64,000 bases of DNA from Effusibacillus consociatus (GCF_042652925.1 NZ_JBHSHC010000016.1:9528-73527); one strand, 5' to 3'. Numbered from the stretch's first letter, positions 42,672 through 51,316 are shown. Notes: generated from the sequence alone by a model not told the origin. Made by a program: numbers and translations.

Positions 42672-43279
42672 TGAGAAACTGTTTGGTTCTCGGACGGACA
42701 AATGTTGGGAAAACGATGTTTTGTGTGAATTTTGCAGAGTTTCTCGGATTGCACAGACTTGAGGTGTTTTATCAATTACCGGATGGTTCCACACGTCAAA
42801 AAAAATATGATTTATCATCGGCACGCCATGAGCTTTCAGGATTGGGTCAGCATAAAACCAGGTCTCTTCAGTCGATTCAGCTGGATTTGCCCGGAGGAAA
42901 GGGCGCACGCAAGTTTACGCTCACAGATTCTACCGGATTAACGGATGGGGTGCATCCGGATCGGGGATTGCGCGAAGCAATGGCACAAACTCTTGGAGAA
43001 TTGAAAGCTGCCGATTGCATTCTTCATATGGTCGACTTGGGAGAAGTGGCAAAAGCCGGAAGCTTGCGGTCTCTCGGTGAACTTGATCTTCAAATTGCCG
43101 AGTTTGGCGAATTTAAGGACGGATATGCAATGCTTGCCAATAAAATGGATCTTCCTGAGGCAAAAAAGGGCCTTGCACTCCTGCAGGAAGAGATGAGGGG
43201 AACTCGAATCATTCCGATCTCCTCGATCTATCGGCAGGGATTTCGTGAGGTGAAAGAATATGTTTGGCGATTGGTATAA
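42671..43279 (+). CDS. Small P-loop GTPase
   Basis: A 202-residue GTPase. G1 is GRTNVGKTMF, G3 is LTDSTGLTD and G4 is NKMD, with ISSIYRQGF as G5. Shorter than Era or Der, and lacking a KH domain. The ATG overlaps the spoVK stop by one base. Function unknown; context suggests work with the AAA+ protein in the developing spore. Confidence 0.75.
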   Translation: MRNCLVLGRTNVGKTMFCVNFAEFLGLHRLEVFYQLPDGSTRQKKYDLSSARHELSGLGQHKTRSLQSIQLDLPGGKGARKFTLTDSTGLTDGVHPDRGLREAMAQTLGELKAADCILHMVDLGEVAKAGSLRSLGELDLQIAEFGEFKDGYAMLANKMDLPEAKKGLALLQEEMRGTRIIPISSIYRQGFREVKEYVWRLV

Positions 43280-43844
43280 TTGGTTGATTGAGGTCTTTGG
43301 CATTGTTCTCACGGGGATTTCGATAAAGTGTATGGATGATTTGCTGGATGCGGAATATGACCAATGCGTCGGTCGCCAAACGTTGGCCGGGAAGCTCGGA
43401 AAAGCTATACTTCCTTATGCTTTGCTTGTTCTTGCAATCGGGATATTTGTGGCAAAGGAGATTGCATTAGTGCTTTTTCTGGCAAGTTACGCAATTGGAA
43501 TGGGGCATGATTTGAGGGAAAAAATGCCTACAGGTCTTCCGGGGTGGGGGGAAGGGCTGGCAGCGCTGGTATTCGGGATGCTGCTGGCAGGTCCCATTCC
43601 AATGATTTGGGGCCTCATGATTATTGGAGCCGTGCAGTTACTTGATGATTTGGTGGATATCTATAAAGATACGCAGAGCGGGCAGCGGAATTCCGCCGTT
43701 CGTTTAGGAGTTGTCGAAACGACTCTTCTCGCTGTGATCTGCTTCCTGTTCGCGGTTCTGTTAGATGCAAAAGATTCCGTATTAGTCCTGCTTGCAACAC
43801 CGCTCGTTCATATGATCCTTGAATTGATGGGAGGAGACAAATGA
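43260..43844 (+). CDS. Multi-span membrane protein with UbiA-like Asp-rich motifs
   Basis: A 194-residue protein with six or seven hydrophobic segments. Two Asp-rich stretches, MDDLLDAEYDQ near residue 24-33 and LLDDLVDIYKDT near 125-135, are spaced like the metal-diphosphate sites of UbiA prenyltransferases, but the protein is shorter than that family. It overlaps the GTPase gene by 20 bp. A lipid-linked reaction is possible, as inference. Confidence 0.55.
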   Translation: MFGDWYNWLIEVFGIVLTGISIKCMDDLLDAEYDQCVGRQTLAGKLGKAILPYALLVLAIGIFVAKEIALVLFLASYAIGMGHDLREKMPTGLPGWGEGLAALVFGMLLAGPIPMIWGLMIIGAVQLLDDLVDIYKDTQSGQRNSAVRLGVVETTLLAVICFLFAVLLDAKDSVLVLLATPLVHMILELMGGDK

Positions 43845-44023
43845 TTCCGATTACATGGGCCATTGCAGCCGTTCTTGTGGTCCTTCTGGCAGGCTATGCG
43901 GTAGGAAGAAGGCAGGGAATTAAGTGGGGGCGGAAGCTTGGGCAAGCGGAATCCTGTATCTATTTACGTCACCAAAGTTTGCAGGAAGGGGTTTGTAAAA
44001 TTTGCGATCGAACCTATGACTAG
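43841..44023 (+). CDS. Small membrane protein (60 aa)
   Basis: ATG 43841 overlaps the previous stop (ATGA). One hydrophobic span (about 3-22), then a basic stretch and CKICDRTYD at the end, with C40 as a third cysteine. No family recognised. It completes the spoVK operon. Confidence 0.6.
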   Translation: MIPITWAIAAVLVVLLAGYAVGRRQGIKWGRKLGQAESCIYLRHQSLQEGVCKICDRTYD

Positions 44024-44025
44024 AG

Positions 44026-44051
44026 GAGCGCTCTTCTGAGTGCTCTTCTTC
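44026..44051 (+). terminator. Terminator of the spoVK operon
   Basis: GAGCGCTC pairs with GAGTGCTC over TTCT, then TTCTTC. The T tract is modest. Confidence 0.6.
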
Positions 44052-44097
44052 TGTCAGTATGCTACAATAAACCGAGAAAACGGGAGGTTACTTATGA

Positions 44098-45378
44098 ATG
44101 CCTGATACAGAAATTTCCAAAGAGCGAGCCCTCTTAGTGGGGTTGCACATCGGCAAACAATCTTCAGTCGTTTGGCAGATGGCGTTTGATGAACTTGCGG
44201 GCCTGGTGGAAACAGCGGGAGCTGAGGTAGTGTCAACAATCAAACAGTCTCGTGATGTCCCGGAACCTGCTACATATATCGGGAAAGGAAAACTGCAAGA
44301 ACTGACCGCGCTGGTAAGGGAACTCGAAGCAAACCTAGTTGTGTTTGATTCCGAACTCTCGCCGGCCCAGGTTCGCAATCTGGAGCAGATTCTACCCTGT
44401 AAAGTGCTTGATCGGACCCAGGTAATTTTGGACATATTTGCTGGCAGGGCCCAAACAAAGGAAGGGAAACTGCAGGTCGAACTGGCTCAATTGAGCTATT
44501 TATTGCCCCGTTTGACCGGAAAAGGAATTGAATTGTCAAGACTTGGCGGAGGAATTGGTACAAGAGGTCCCGGGGAGACCAAGCTGGAAGCCGATCGCCG
44601 GAGAATTCGTGACCGCATCTCGGATCTGAAAAGGGAACTCCGGGAGGTTCGCCGGCATCGGGAGGTTCAACGCCAACAACGCAAAAAGCGGGACATCCCT
44701 GTGATTGCATTGGTTGGGTACACCAATGCCGGAAAAAGCAGTCTGCTGCGTGCGATCGTGGAACGGGTGGGAAGCGGATCCAAAGATGTCGCAGAGGGAA
44801 AGAACCGGTTGTTTGATACACTCGATCCCACCGCAAGAAGAACCATGCTTCCGGACGGCCGAACAGCCATTTTTACGGATACGGTTGGGTTTATTCAACA
44901 ACTGCCGCATCAATTGGTTGATGCATTTCGGGCAACGCTTGAAGAAACGGTGGAATCCGATCTGCTGCTTCATGTGGTGGACGCCAGTCATCCCGCTTAT
45001 GATGTTCAGATGCAGACCGTATATGATGTATTGGACGAACTGGGAGTCAAGAATAAACCGATTATTACGGTTTTCAACAAAATCGACATCGTCTCGAACA
45101 AACTGCTGGCTGACGATCCGCAAGCCAATCATACGGTTCGGCTGTCAGCAAAGACGGGAGAGGGAATACCCGGCTTGATTCGATTGATCTCCGAATGGTC
45201 CAATCGATCTGCTGTCACTATGCAGGTTCTAATGCCCTACAACGAAGGGCCATTTGTTGCAAGGCTCCATGCTGAATGCAAGATCTACCATCAGGAATTT
45301 CTTGAAGAGGGCATCCTGTTGAAGCTCGACGCAAAACCGGAGTTTGTAGATCGACTGACCAGATATAAAGTGACTTAA
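44098..45378 (+). CDS. hflX: Ribosome-splitting GTPase HflX
   Basis: A 426-residue GTPase with the HflX N-terminal domain (ATYIGKGKLQEL, SRLGGGIGTRGPGETKLE) and G motifs VGYTNAGKSSLL, TDTVGF, FNKID. HflX rescues stalled ribosomes after stress. ATG 44098 after GGGAGG. ynbB follows, as in Bacillus. Confidence 0.95.
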   Translation: MPDTEISKERALLVGLHIGKQSSVVWQMAFDELAGLVETAGAEVVSTIKQSRDVPEPATYIGKGKLQELTALVRELEANLVVFDSELSPAQVRNLEQILPCKVLDRTQVILDIFAGRAQTKEGKLQVELAQLSYLLPRLTGKGIELSRLGGGIGTRGPGETKLEADRRRIRDRISDLKRELREVRRHREVQRQQRKKRDIPVIALVGYTNAGKSSLLRAIVERVGSGSKDVAEGKNRLFDTLDPTARRTMLPDGRTAIFTDTVGFIQQLPHQLVDAFRATLEETVESDLLLHVVDASHPAYDVQMQTVYDVLDELGVKNKPIITVFNKIDIVSNKLLADDPQANHTVRLSAKTGEGIPGLIRLISEWSNRSAVTMQVLMPYNEGPFVARLHAECKIYHQEFLEEGILLKLDAKPEFVDRLTRYKVT

Positions 45379-45406
45379 GAGCAAGATGCAAAAAGGAGAG
45401 CTTGTT

Positions 45407-46669
45407 GTGATTGAAAGACTTATGAACGATAGCGAATTCGCCAGTTTAGCTGTTGAAATCAAGCATCAGATTGAGCCGGTCATCAAACGGATCGAAGAGA
45501 ATGTTTTGCGCAATCAAGCGAAAGTGCTTGCTGCATTTCAGGAGGCAAAGGTAAGTGATTATCATTTTTCCTCTTCGACGGGATATGGGTACAATGATCG
45601 GGGACGAGAGATCATAGAACAAGTATACGCCACTACCTTCCGGGCTGAGGCAGCTCTAGTGCGCCCGCACATTGTCTCCGGCACACATGCGATTTGTTTA
45701 GGGCTGTTCGGAGTGTTACGACCGGAGGACGAGCTCTTGTACATCACGGGTGCTCCGTACGACACGTTAGAGGAAGTGATTGGAGTACGAGGGAATGCCG
45801 GGGATGGTTCGCTAAGAGATTTTGGTGTAACGTTTCATTCTGTTCCTTTGCGCAACAATAAGATCGACTGGGATGAGATTCGCAGACGCATTCATTCCAA
45901 AACCAAAATGGTAGGGATCCAGAGATCGTCAGGTTATGCCTGGAGACCCTCATTTACGGTTGCGGAGATAAGGCAAATGGTGCGATTTGTCAAAGAGATC
46001 AAACCGGATGTAATCGTAATGGTGGACAATTGCTACGGTGAATTTACGGAAACGGAAGAACCGACTGAAGCGGGAGCCGATCTCGTGGTGGGATCTTTAA
46101 TTAAAAACCCGGGTGGGGGTCTGGCCCCTACAGGAGGTTATCTGGTCGGCCGCAGTGAGATCATTCACAGAGCTGCATGTCGGTTGACCGCGCCCGGAAT
46201 TGGAGCCGAACAAGGCGCGATGCTGGGAACGAACCGCGGTATTCTGCAGGGATTTTTCTTGGCTCCCCATGTGGTCGGGGAAGCTCTGAAAGGTGCCGTT
46301 TATGCCTCAGCGATGTTTGAACGGGTTGGACTTGAAACTTCACCCCGATGGGAGGAGAGCCGAACCGATATCATTCAAGCTGTCCGGCTTGGTTCTAAAG
46401 AACGTTTGATTGCATTTTGTCAGGCAATCCAGTCGGCAGCGCCTGTCGATTCCCATGTAAAACCAGAGCCTTGGGACATGCCCGGTTATGAGGATCCCGT
46501 AATCATGGCTGCCGGTGCATTCGTGCAGGGGGCCTCGATTGAACTGTCTGCCGATGGCCCAATCAGAGACCCTTACATTGGATTTATGCAAGGTGGAATT
46601 ACCTACGAGCATGTACAGCTCGCCATATTGTCAGCTTTGGAGACGATGAAAGAGAGAAAACTTCTTTAA
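45407..46669 (+). CDS. ynbB: YnbB-like PLP-dependent protein (aluminium resistance family)
   Basis: A 420-residue cystathionine-gamma-lyase/methionine-gamma-lyase-type protein. Likely PLP Lys in VGSLIKNPGGGLAP, preceded by MVDNCYGEF. Called aluminium resistance protein; the true substrate is not settled. GTG 45407 is 6 nt from AAGGAGAG. Downstream of hflX and upstream of glnA, the Bacillus order. Confidence 0.9.
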   Translation: MIERLMNDSEFASLAVEIKHQIEPVIKRIEENVLRNQAKVLAAFQEAKVSDYHFSSSTGYGYNDRGREIIEQVYATTFRAEAALVRPHIVSGTHAICLGLFGVLRPEDELLYITGAPYDTLEEVIGVRGNAGDGSLRDFGVTFHSVPLRNNKIDWDEIRRRIHSKTKMVGIQRSSGYAWRPSFTVAEIRQMVRFVKEIKPDVIVMVDNCYGEFTETEEPTEAGADLVVGSLIKNPGGGLAPTGGYLVGRSEIIHRAACRLTAPGIGAEQGAMLGTNRGILQGFFLAPHVVGEALKGAVYASAMFERVGLETSPRWEESRTDIIQAVRLGSKERLIAFCQAIQSAAPVDSHVKPEPWDMPGYEDPVIMAAGAFVQGASIELSADGPIRDPYIGFMQGGITYEHVQLAILSALETMKERKLL

Positions 46670-46678
46670 AAATTTTCT

Positions 46679-46695
46679 TGTTAACATTTCTAACA
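46679..46695 (+). promoter_or_regulatory. GlnR/TnrA box upstream of glnA1
   Basis: TGTTA-ACATTTC-TAACA matches the TGTNA-N7-TNACA consensus exactly. It lies just before the -35 at 46700. Confidence 0.85.
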
Positions 46696-46699
46696 TTCG

Positions 46700-46728
46700 T
46701 TGACAACTTAATTTCCCCGAAATATAAT
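46700..46728 (+). promoter_or_regulatory. Sigma-A promoter of glnA1
   Basis: TTGACA (46700-46705) and TATAAT (46723-46728) with a 17-nt spacer, next to the GlnR box. Confidence 0.85.
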
Positions 46729-46778
46729 ACTAATAGCTAATGAACATATTATTTGAGACTACGGGGAGGAACCGGGCA

Positions 46779-48089
46779 ATGGATCAATCTACTATCAAAC
46801 AGCTTGTGAAAGAAAACGGAGTAGAATTTATCATACTTCAATTTGTTGACGTTTTGGGTAACTTCAAACATCTTGAGCTTCCAATCACCCAATTGGACAA
46901 GGTGTTGGACGGAGATATTATGTTCGACGGCTCTTCCATTCTGGGGTTTGCATCGATCGAAAATTCCGACATGTACTTGAAGCCTGATCTTTCTACTTTC
47001 ATGGTATTGCCTTGGAGCGATGGGAAAGAAGCTCGAGTCATTTGCGATATTTATACAGGCGATCAGAAGCCTTTTGAAGGAGATCCTCGCAGCTGCTTGA
47101 AGAGAGTTCTCGCAAAGGCGGAATCTCTCGGATTTAGCGGTCTGAATGTAGGTCCGGAGCCGGAGTTCTTCCTGTTCCCGCTTAATGAAAAGGGCGAACC
47201 TGTTTTTGAACCGCATGACAGCATTGGTTATTTTGATGCAGGTGCTCAGGACAGAGGGCAAAAAGTTCGTCAAGACATCACTCGTACCCTGCATGCTATG
47301 GGCTTTGAAGTTGAAGCCCTCCACCATGAAGTGGCAGTTGGACAACATGAAGTTGACTTTAAATACGGTGACGCTCTGTTAACTGCGGACCGCATTGTAA
47401 CATTCAAGTGGGTAGTTAAAGAAGTTGCACGCAAATACGGTTTCTACGCAAGCTTTATGCCAAAACCGGTAGCACGCATTAACGGTTCCGGTATGCACGT
47501 CCATCAATCCTTGTTTACTTCTCAAGGCAATGCATTCTATGATGCAAACGATGAAATCGGCCTCTCTGAAGCTGCTCGTCAGTATCTGGCTGGTGTTCTG
47601 GCTCATGCCAAAGCGTTTGCTGCAGTTACCAACCCGACTGTTAACTCTTATAAGCGCCTGGTGCCTGGCTATGAAGCACCTTGCTACATCGCTTGGTCTT
47701 GCTCGAATCGTTCTGCGTTGATTCGTATTCCTGCTGCACGTAAAGCTGCAACCCGTATCGAAGTTCGCTGCCCGGATCCGATGGCAAACCCATACTTGGC
47801 GCTGGCTCTCATGCTCGCTTCCGGATTGGATGGAATTGAAAAGAAACTTCCTCTGGTTGCAGAAGTGAAGGAAAACATCTATCATATGTCCGAGGCTGTT
47901 CGTGCCGAATACGGTATTGAAGCTTTGCCGGCAGATTTGAACGAAGCTCTGAACAACCTGGCACAGGACGATGTACTAAAGAGCGCTCTTGGCAACCACC
48001 TCTATGAAGCTTATGTTTCTCTTAAAAAAGCCGAGTGGGATGAGTATCGCCTCGAAGTGCATCCTTGGGAGCTCAAACAGTATAACTAA
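46779..48089 (+). CDS. glnA: Glutamine synthetase, type I (copy 1)
   Basis: A 436-residue GSI. Motifs: MFDGSSILGF, NVGPEPEFFLF, HHEVAVGQHEVDF, NGSGMHVHQSLF, NPTVNSYKRLVPGYEAP, RIEVRCPDP. It lacks the adenylylation Tyr motif, as in Firmicutes. ATG 46779 after GGGGAGG. The sequence around 320-345 (SCSNRSALIRIPAARKAATR) differs from copy 2 near the active-site loop. Controlled by the upstream GlnR box. Confidence 0.95.
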   Translation: MDQSTIKQLVKENGVEFIILQFVDVLGNFKHLELPITQLDKVLDGDIMFDGSSILGFASIENSDMYLKPDLSTFMVLPWSDGKEARVICDIYTGDQKPFEGDPRSCLKRVLAKAESLGFSGLNVGPEPEFFLFPLNEKGEPVFEPHDSIGYFDAGAQDRGQKVRQDITRTLHAMGFEVEALHHEVAVGQHEVDFKYGDALLTADRIVTFKWVVKEVARKYGFYASFMPKPVARINGSGMHVHQSLFTSQGNAFYDANDEIGLSEAARQYLAGVLAHAKAFAAVTNPTVNSYKRLVPGYEAPCYIAWSCSNRSALIRIPAARKAATRIEVRCPDPMANPYLALALMLASGLDGIEKKLPLVAEVKENIYHMSEAVRAEYGIEALPADLNEALNNLAQDDVLKSALGNHLYEAYVSLKKAEWDEYRLEVHPWELKQYN

Positions 48090-48116
48090 TCGTTCAACTG
48101 ATAGAATAGAATGCCT

Positions 48117-48150
48117 AAATTCCCTGACTGATTATGTCAGGGAATTTTAA
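48117..48150 (+). terminator. Terminator of glnA1
   Basis: AAATTCCCTGAC pairs with GTCAGGGAATTT over a 7-nt loop, then a T-rich tract. Confidence 0.8.
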
Positions 48151-48155
48151 TTTTC

Positions 48156-48172
48156 TGTAATCTACTGTTACA
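48156..48172 (+). promoter_or_regulatory. GlnR box upstream of glnR
   Basis: TGTAA-TCTACTG-TTACA fits TGTNA-N7-TNACA exactly and lies 6 nt before the -35. Confidence 0.85.
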
Positions 48173-48177
48173 TGCGT

Positions 48178-48207
48178 TTGACATCTTTTGGTTCCAAGGA
48201 ATATAAT
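48178..48207 (+). promoter_or_regulatory. Sigma-A promoter of glnR-glnA2
   Basis: TTGACA (48178-48183) and TATAAT (48202-48207), 18-nt spacer. Confidence 0.8.
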
Positions 48208-48242
48208 AGTAATAAACTTATTATCATAAGGAGGGGGACAAG

Positions 48243-48653
48243 ATGAGTGACGAGCTCCGTCGTAACCTGGCCCTTTTTCCTATCGGAATCGTTCAGAAAT
48301 TAACTGAATTGACTCCCAGACAAATTCGCTATTACGAACAGCATGAACTGATTCAACCGGCACGGACTGAAGGGAATCAACGTTTGTTTTCTTTTAATGA
48401 TGTAGAACGATTGCTGGAAATTAAGAAACTGATTGATCAAGGGCTTAATATGGCGGGAATTAAAAAAATGTTGGCTGCATCAGCGCCGGCCGAATTGCCT
48501 GTTAAGGAAGAAGCTAAGGAAGAAGTACAGAGGATGAAGGATCTTTCAGATGAAGAATTGCATGAGCTCCTGAAAAAAGAACTCTTCATCCATGGTCGTC
48601 CGGGAGTGTCCGGATCATTGATTCGGGGAGAATTATCCAGATTCTTCCACTGA
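48243..48653 (+). CDS. glnR: Nitrogen-responsive MerR-family repressor GlnR
   Basis: A 136-residue MerR-type regulator with helix-turn-helix LTPRQIRYYEQHELIQP and the FNDVERLLEIKKLIDQG region. Represses glnA and other nitrogen genes when glutamine is ample, with feedback-inhibited GS as co-signal. ATG 48243 after AAGGAGGGGG. Its own promoter carries a GlnR box, so it is autoregulated. Confidence 0.94.
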   Translation: MSDELRRNLALFPIGIVQKLTELTPRQIRYYEQHELIQPARTEGNQRLFSFNDVERLLEIKKLIDQGLNMAGIKKMLAASAPAELPVKEEAKEEVQRMKDLSDEELHELLKKELFIHGRPGVSGSLIRGELSRFFH

Positions 48654-48667
48654 TATCATAATTCGGT

Positions 48668-48733
48668 AAAAGATATCTATCTGATTTTTGCAAAAGATAT
48701 CGGTGTTATTTTGCAGCGGTAAAATTGCCGCTG
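48668..48733 (+). promoter_or_regulatory. Direct repeats and hairpin before glnA2
   Basis: AAAAGATATC occurs at 48668-48677 and again at 48692-48701, 24 bp apart. CAGCGG (about 48714) then pairs with CCGCTG just before the ribosome site. No obvious terminator follows, so the role may be in mRNA processing or translation. Confidence 0.35.
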
Positions 48734-48758
48734 TTACATATGCAAAGGGGGATCCACC

Positions 48759-50096
48759 TTGAATCGTCATTTCACCAGAGACGACATTGTACGCATGGCT
48801 AAGGAAGAAAACGTTCGTTACATCCGTTTGCAGTTTACTGATCTGCTCGGAATAATCAAGAATGTGGAAGTACCAATTTCACAATTGGACAAGGTTCTTG
48901 ACAACAAAATGATGTTTGACGGATCTTCCATCGAAGGTTTCGTACGCATCGAAGAGTCTGACATGTACTTGTATCCGGATCTCGATACATGGTTAATCTT
49001 CCCGTGGGAAACTGAACACGGGAAAGTGGCTCGCTTGATCTGTGATATCTATATGCCGGATGGTACCCCGTTCGCAGGCGATCCGCGCGGTATTCTGAGA
49101 AAAGTTTTGGCTGAAGCAAAGGAAATGGGCTTCACCGCGATGAACGTTGGTCCGGAGCCCGAGTTCTTCCTGTTCCAGCTTGACCAGAACGGCAATCCGA
49201 CCATGGAAGTGAACGACAAGGGCGGATACTTTGACTTGGCTCCGCTCGATCTGGGTGAAAACTGCCGTCGTGAAATCGTGTTAACTCTGGAGTCCATGGG
49301 CTTTGAAATTGAGGCTTCTCACCATGAAGTGGCAATCGGTCAGCATGAAATCGACTTCAAGTATGCAAACGCCATAACCGCAGCTGACAACATCATGACC
49401 TTTAAGCTGGTCGTGAAAACAGTTGCTCGTAAATACGGATTGCATGCTACGTTCATGCCGAAGCCGATTTTTGGAATCAACGGATCCGGGATGCACTGCC
49501 ATCAGTCCCTCTTTAAAGGAAAAGAAAATGCATTCTATGATGAGACTGATGAGCTCGGTCTCTCTAAAACAGCAAGGCAGTATCTGGCTGGAATCCTTGC
49601 TCATGCACGTGGCTTTGCCGCAATTACAAATCCGACAGTGAATTCTTACAAGCGTTTGGTTCCGGGCTATGAGGCACCTTGCTATGTGGCATGGTCTGCA
49701 AAAAACCGTTCGCCTCTCGTGCGTATCCCTGCTTCTCGTGGACTTTCTACGCGTATTGAAGTTCGCAATCCGGATCCTGCCTGCAATCCGTATCTCGCGC
49801 TTGCAGTTATGTTAAAAGCAGGTCTTGACGGTATTAAGAACGAACTTCCGCTTCCGGATGCGGTTAACCGCAACATCTACGTGATGAACGAAGTGGAACG
49901 TGAAAGAATTGGAATTCGCTCTCTGCCTGGTTCCTTGAAGGAAGCTGTGGATGAACTTCTCGCTGATGATGTGATTCGTTCTGCTCTTGGCGAACATGCT
50001 GTCACCCACTTCGTTGAGGCCAAACTGATCGAATGGGATATGTTCCGTACGACAGTTCATGATTGGGAACGTGATCAATACCTTGCAACCTACTAA
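48759..50096 (+). CDS. glnA: Glutamine synthetase, type I (copy 2)
   Basis: A 445-residue GSI, downstream of glnR as in Bacillus. Motifs MFDGSSIEGF, NVGPEPEFFLF, HHEVAIGQHEIDF, NGSGMHCHQSLF, RIEVRNPDP. This copy resembles the feedback-inhibited GS that interacts with GlnR more than copy 1 does (position, RIPASRGLSTRIEVR). TTG 48759 after AAAGGGGGAT. Confidence 0.95.
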   Translation: MNRHFTRDDIVRMAKEENVRYIRLQFTDLLGIIKNVEVPISQLDKVLDNKMMFDGSSIEGFVRIEESDMYLYPDLDTWLIFPWETEHGKVARLICDIYMPDGTPFAGDPRGILRKVLAEAKEMGFTAMNVGPEPEFFLFQLDQNGNPTMEVNDKGGYFDLAPLDLGENCRREIVLTLESMGFEIEASHHEVAIGQHEIDFKYANAITAADNIMTFKLVVKTVARKYGLHATFMPKPIFGINGSGMHCHQSLFKGKENAFYDETDELGLSKTARQYLAGILAHARGFAAITNPTVNSYKRLVPGYEAPCYVAWSAKNRSPLVRIPASRGLSTRIEVRNPDPACNPYLALAVMLKAGLDGIKNELPLPDAVNRNIYVMNEVERERIGIRSLPGSLKEAVDELLADDVIRSALGEHAVTHFVEAKLIEWDMFRTTVHDWERDQYLATY

Positions 50097-50128
50097 ACCT
50101 GCCTGAATCGAAATATTCAACAAAAATG

Positions 50129-50166
50129 AAAGCCCGCCCCGACAAGTTGTCGGGACGGGCTTTTTA
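50129..50166. terminator. Bidirectional terminator glnA2/lexA
   Basis: AGCCCGCCCCGACAA pairs with TTGTCGGGACGGGCT and has T run on the plus side, A run before it on the other. Confidence 0.85.
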
Positions 50167-50182
50167 TCTTGAAAGAAATCAA

Positions 50183-50806
50183 TTAGGATACGTAGCGGAA
50201 TACACCGATTACTTTTCCCAGGATCGTTACGTTTTTATAGCGTAAAGGTTCCATTGAGGAATTCTCCGGTTGGAGACGGATGTGATCCGCTTCTCTATAG
50301 AAACGCTTAACGGTCGCTTCATCATCCTCCGTCATCGCAACGATAATTTCCCCGTTTCGTGCGGTCTGTTGTTTTCGAACGATCACAAGGTCACCGTCAT
50401 GAATCCCTGCTTCAATCATCGAGTCTCCTTCAACAGTCAAAAGATATAGCTCACCATCAGCTGCCATGCTAGCCGGGAGAGGGAAGTAGTCCTCGACATT
50501 TTCGACGGCAGTGATTGGGCTTCCGGCAGTTACTTTTCCAATTATGGGTACCATTACAGCGGAGAGGTCATGTTGTACAGCAGGAGTCTCCATGCCTAAT
50601 ACTTCGATCGCCCGGGGTTTAACCGGATCTCGTCGAATAAGACCTTTTTGCTCCAACCGTGCAAGGTGACCGTGGACAGTCGAACTTGACGCAAGGCCTA
50701 CAGCATCCCCAATTTCCCGCACGGAAGGGGGATACCCTTTCTTGCGAACTTCATCTTTAATAAAATCCAGAATCTGTTGTTGGCGTTTGGACAACTTCAT
50801 AGCCAA
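50183..50806 (-). CDS. lexA: SOS repressor LexA
   Basis: A 207-residue LexA. N-terminal winged helix (PPSVREIGDAVGLASSSTVH), cleavage site Ala-Gly in KVTAGSP, catalytic Ser in VEGDSMIEAGI and Lys in ATVKRFYRE. TTG 50806 lies 7 nt from GGAG; ATG 50800 is possible. Cleaved with RecA help after DNA damage. Divergent from yneA with three LexA boxes between. Confidence 0.97.
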   Translation of the reverse strand: MAMKLSKRQQQILDFIKDEVRKKGYPPSVREIGDAVGLASSSTVHGHLARLEQKGLIRRDPVKPRAIEVLGMETPAVQHDLSAVMVPIIGKVTAGSPITAVENVEDYFPLPASMAADGELYLLTVEGDSMIEAGIHDGDLVIVRKQQTARNGEIIVAMTEDDEATVKRFYREADHIRLQPENSSMEPLRYKNVTILGKVIGVFRYVS

Positions 50807-50862
50807 AATCTCTCTCCTAACTGTACTAGAAATGGAAACGTTTCATAGACTCTTATAAACGA

Positions 50863-50902
50863 ATTATATCATGTGGTGGAAAAAAATACAAACATAAGTT
50901 CG
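50863..50902 (-). promoter_or_regulatory. lexA promoter with LexA box 1
   Basis: On the minus strand TATAAT (50868-50863) and TTGTAT lie 17 nt apart. Box CAAAC-ATAA-GTTCG at 50889-50902 overlaps the -35, so lexA is self-repressed. Confidence 0.8.
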
Positions 50903-50911
50903 ATTTTTGTA

Positions 50912-50965
50912 TTGACACGAACTAACGTTCTGGATATGATGAAGATAATCGAGAACGAATGTTCG
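50912..50965 (+). promoter_or_regulatory. yneA promoter with LexA boxes 2 and 3
   Basis: TTGACA (50912-50917) and TATGAT (50935-50940), 17-nt spacer. Box 2, CGAAC-TAAC-GTTCT (50918-50931), fills the spacer; box 3, GAAC-GAAT-GTTC within 50952-50965, lies after the -10. Tight SOS control is expected. Confidence 0.9.
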
Positions 50966-50982
50966 GGAAAGGGGATTTGTTT

Positions 50983-51297
50983 ATGTATACGTATAACCAT
51001 ATTCTGGGCGAGAATATTCAGCGGAAGCCTCAGAAGAAAGTGCAAGTTTTGCTTATTGGATTGATCGCAATTCTATTTGTGGGGATTGGACTTAACCTTC
51101 TTTGGGGAAACGAGGCATATGGCAGCAATGAAGAGGTTGTGGTAGTTGTACAACCTGGCGATACTCTTTGGTCCATCGCGAATGAAAATTACCAAGGGAA
51201 AGATATACAGGAAGCAATTTATTACATAAAGAAGGCGAACCGTTTGAAATCGGGGAATCTTCAGATCGGAACGGTACTTCATCTTCCTGTCTTTTGA
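50983..51297 (+). CDS. yneA: YneA-like SOS cell-division suppressor
   Basis: A 104-residue protein with one membrane span (about 22-42) and a C-terminal LysM domain (VVVQPGDTLWSIANEN...LQIGTVLHLPVF), the layout and length of Bacillus YneA, which delays division after DNA damage. ATG 50983 follows GGAAAGGGG; an earlier ATG lies inside LexA box 3. Divergent from lexA as in Bacillus. Confidence 0.9.
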   Translation: MYTYNHILGENIQRKPQKKVQVLLIGLIAILFVGIGLNLLWGNEAYGSNEEVVVVVQPGDTLWSIANENYQGKDIQEAIYYIKKANRLKSGNLQIGTVLHLPVF

Positions 51298-51316
51298 CGT
51301 TTCGCTTCACCTTGGA

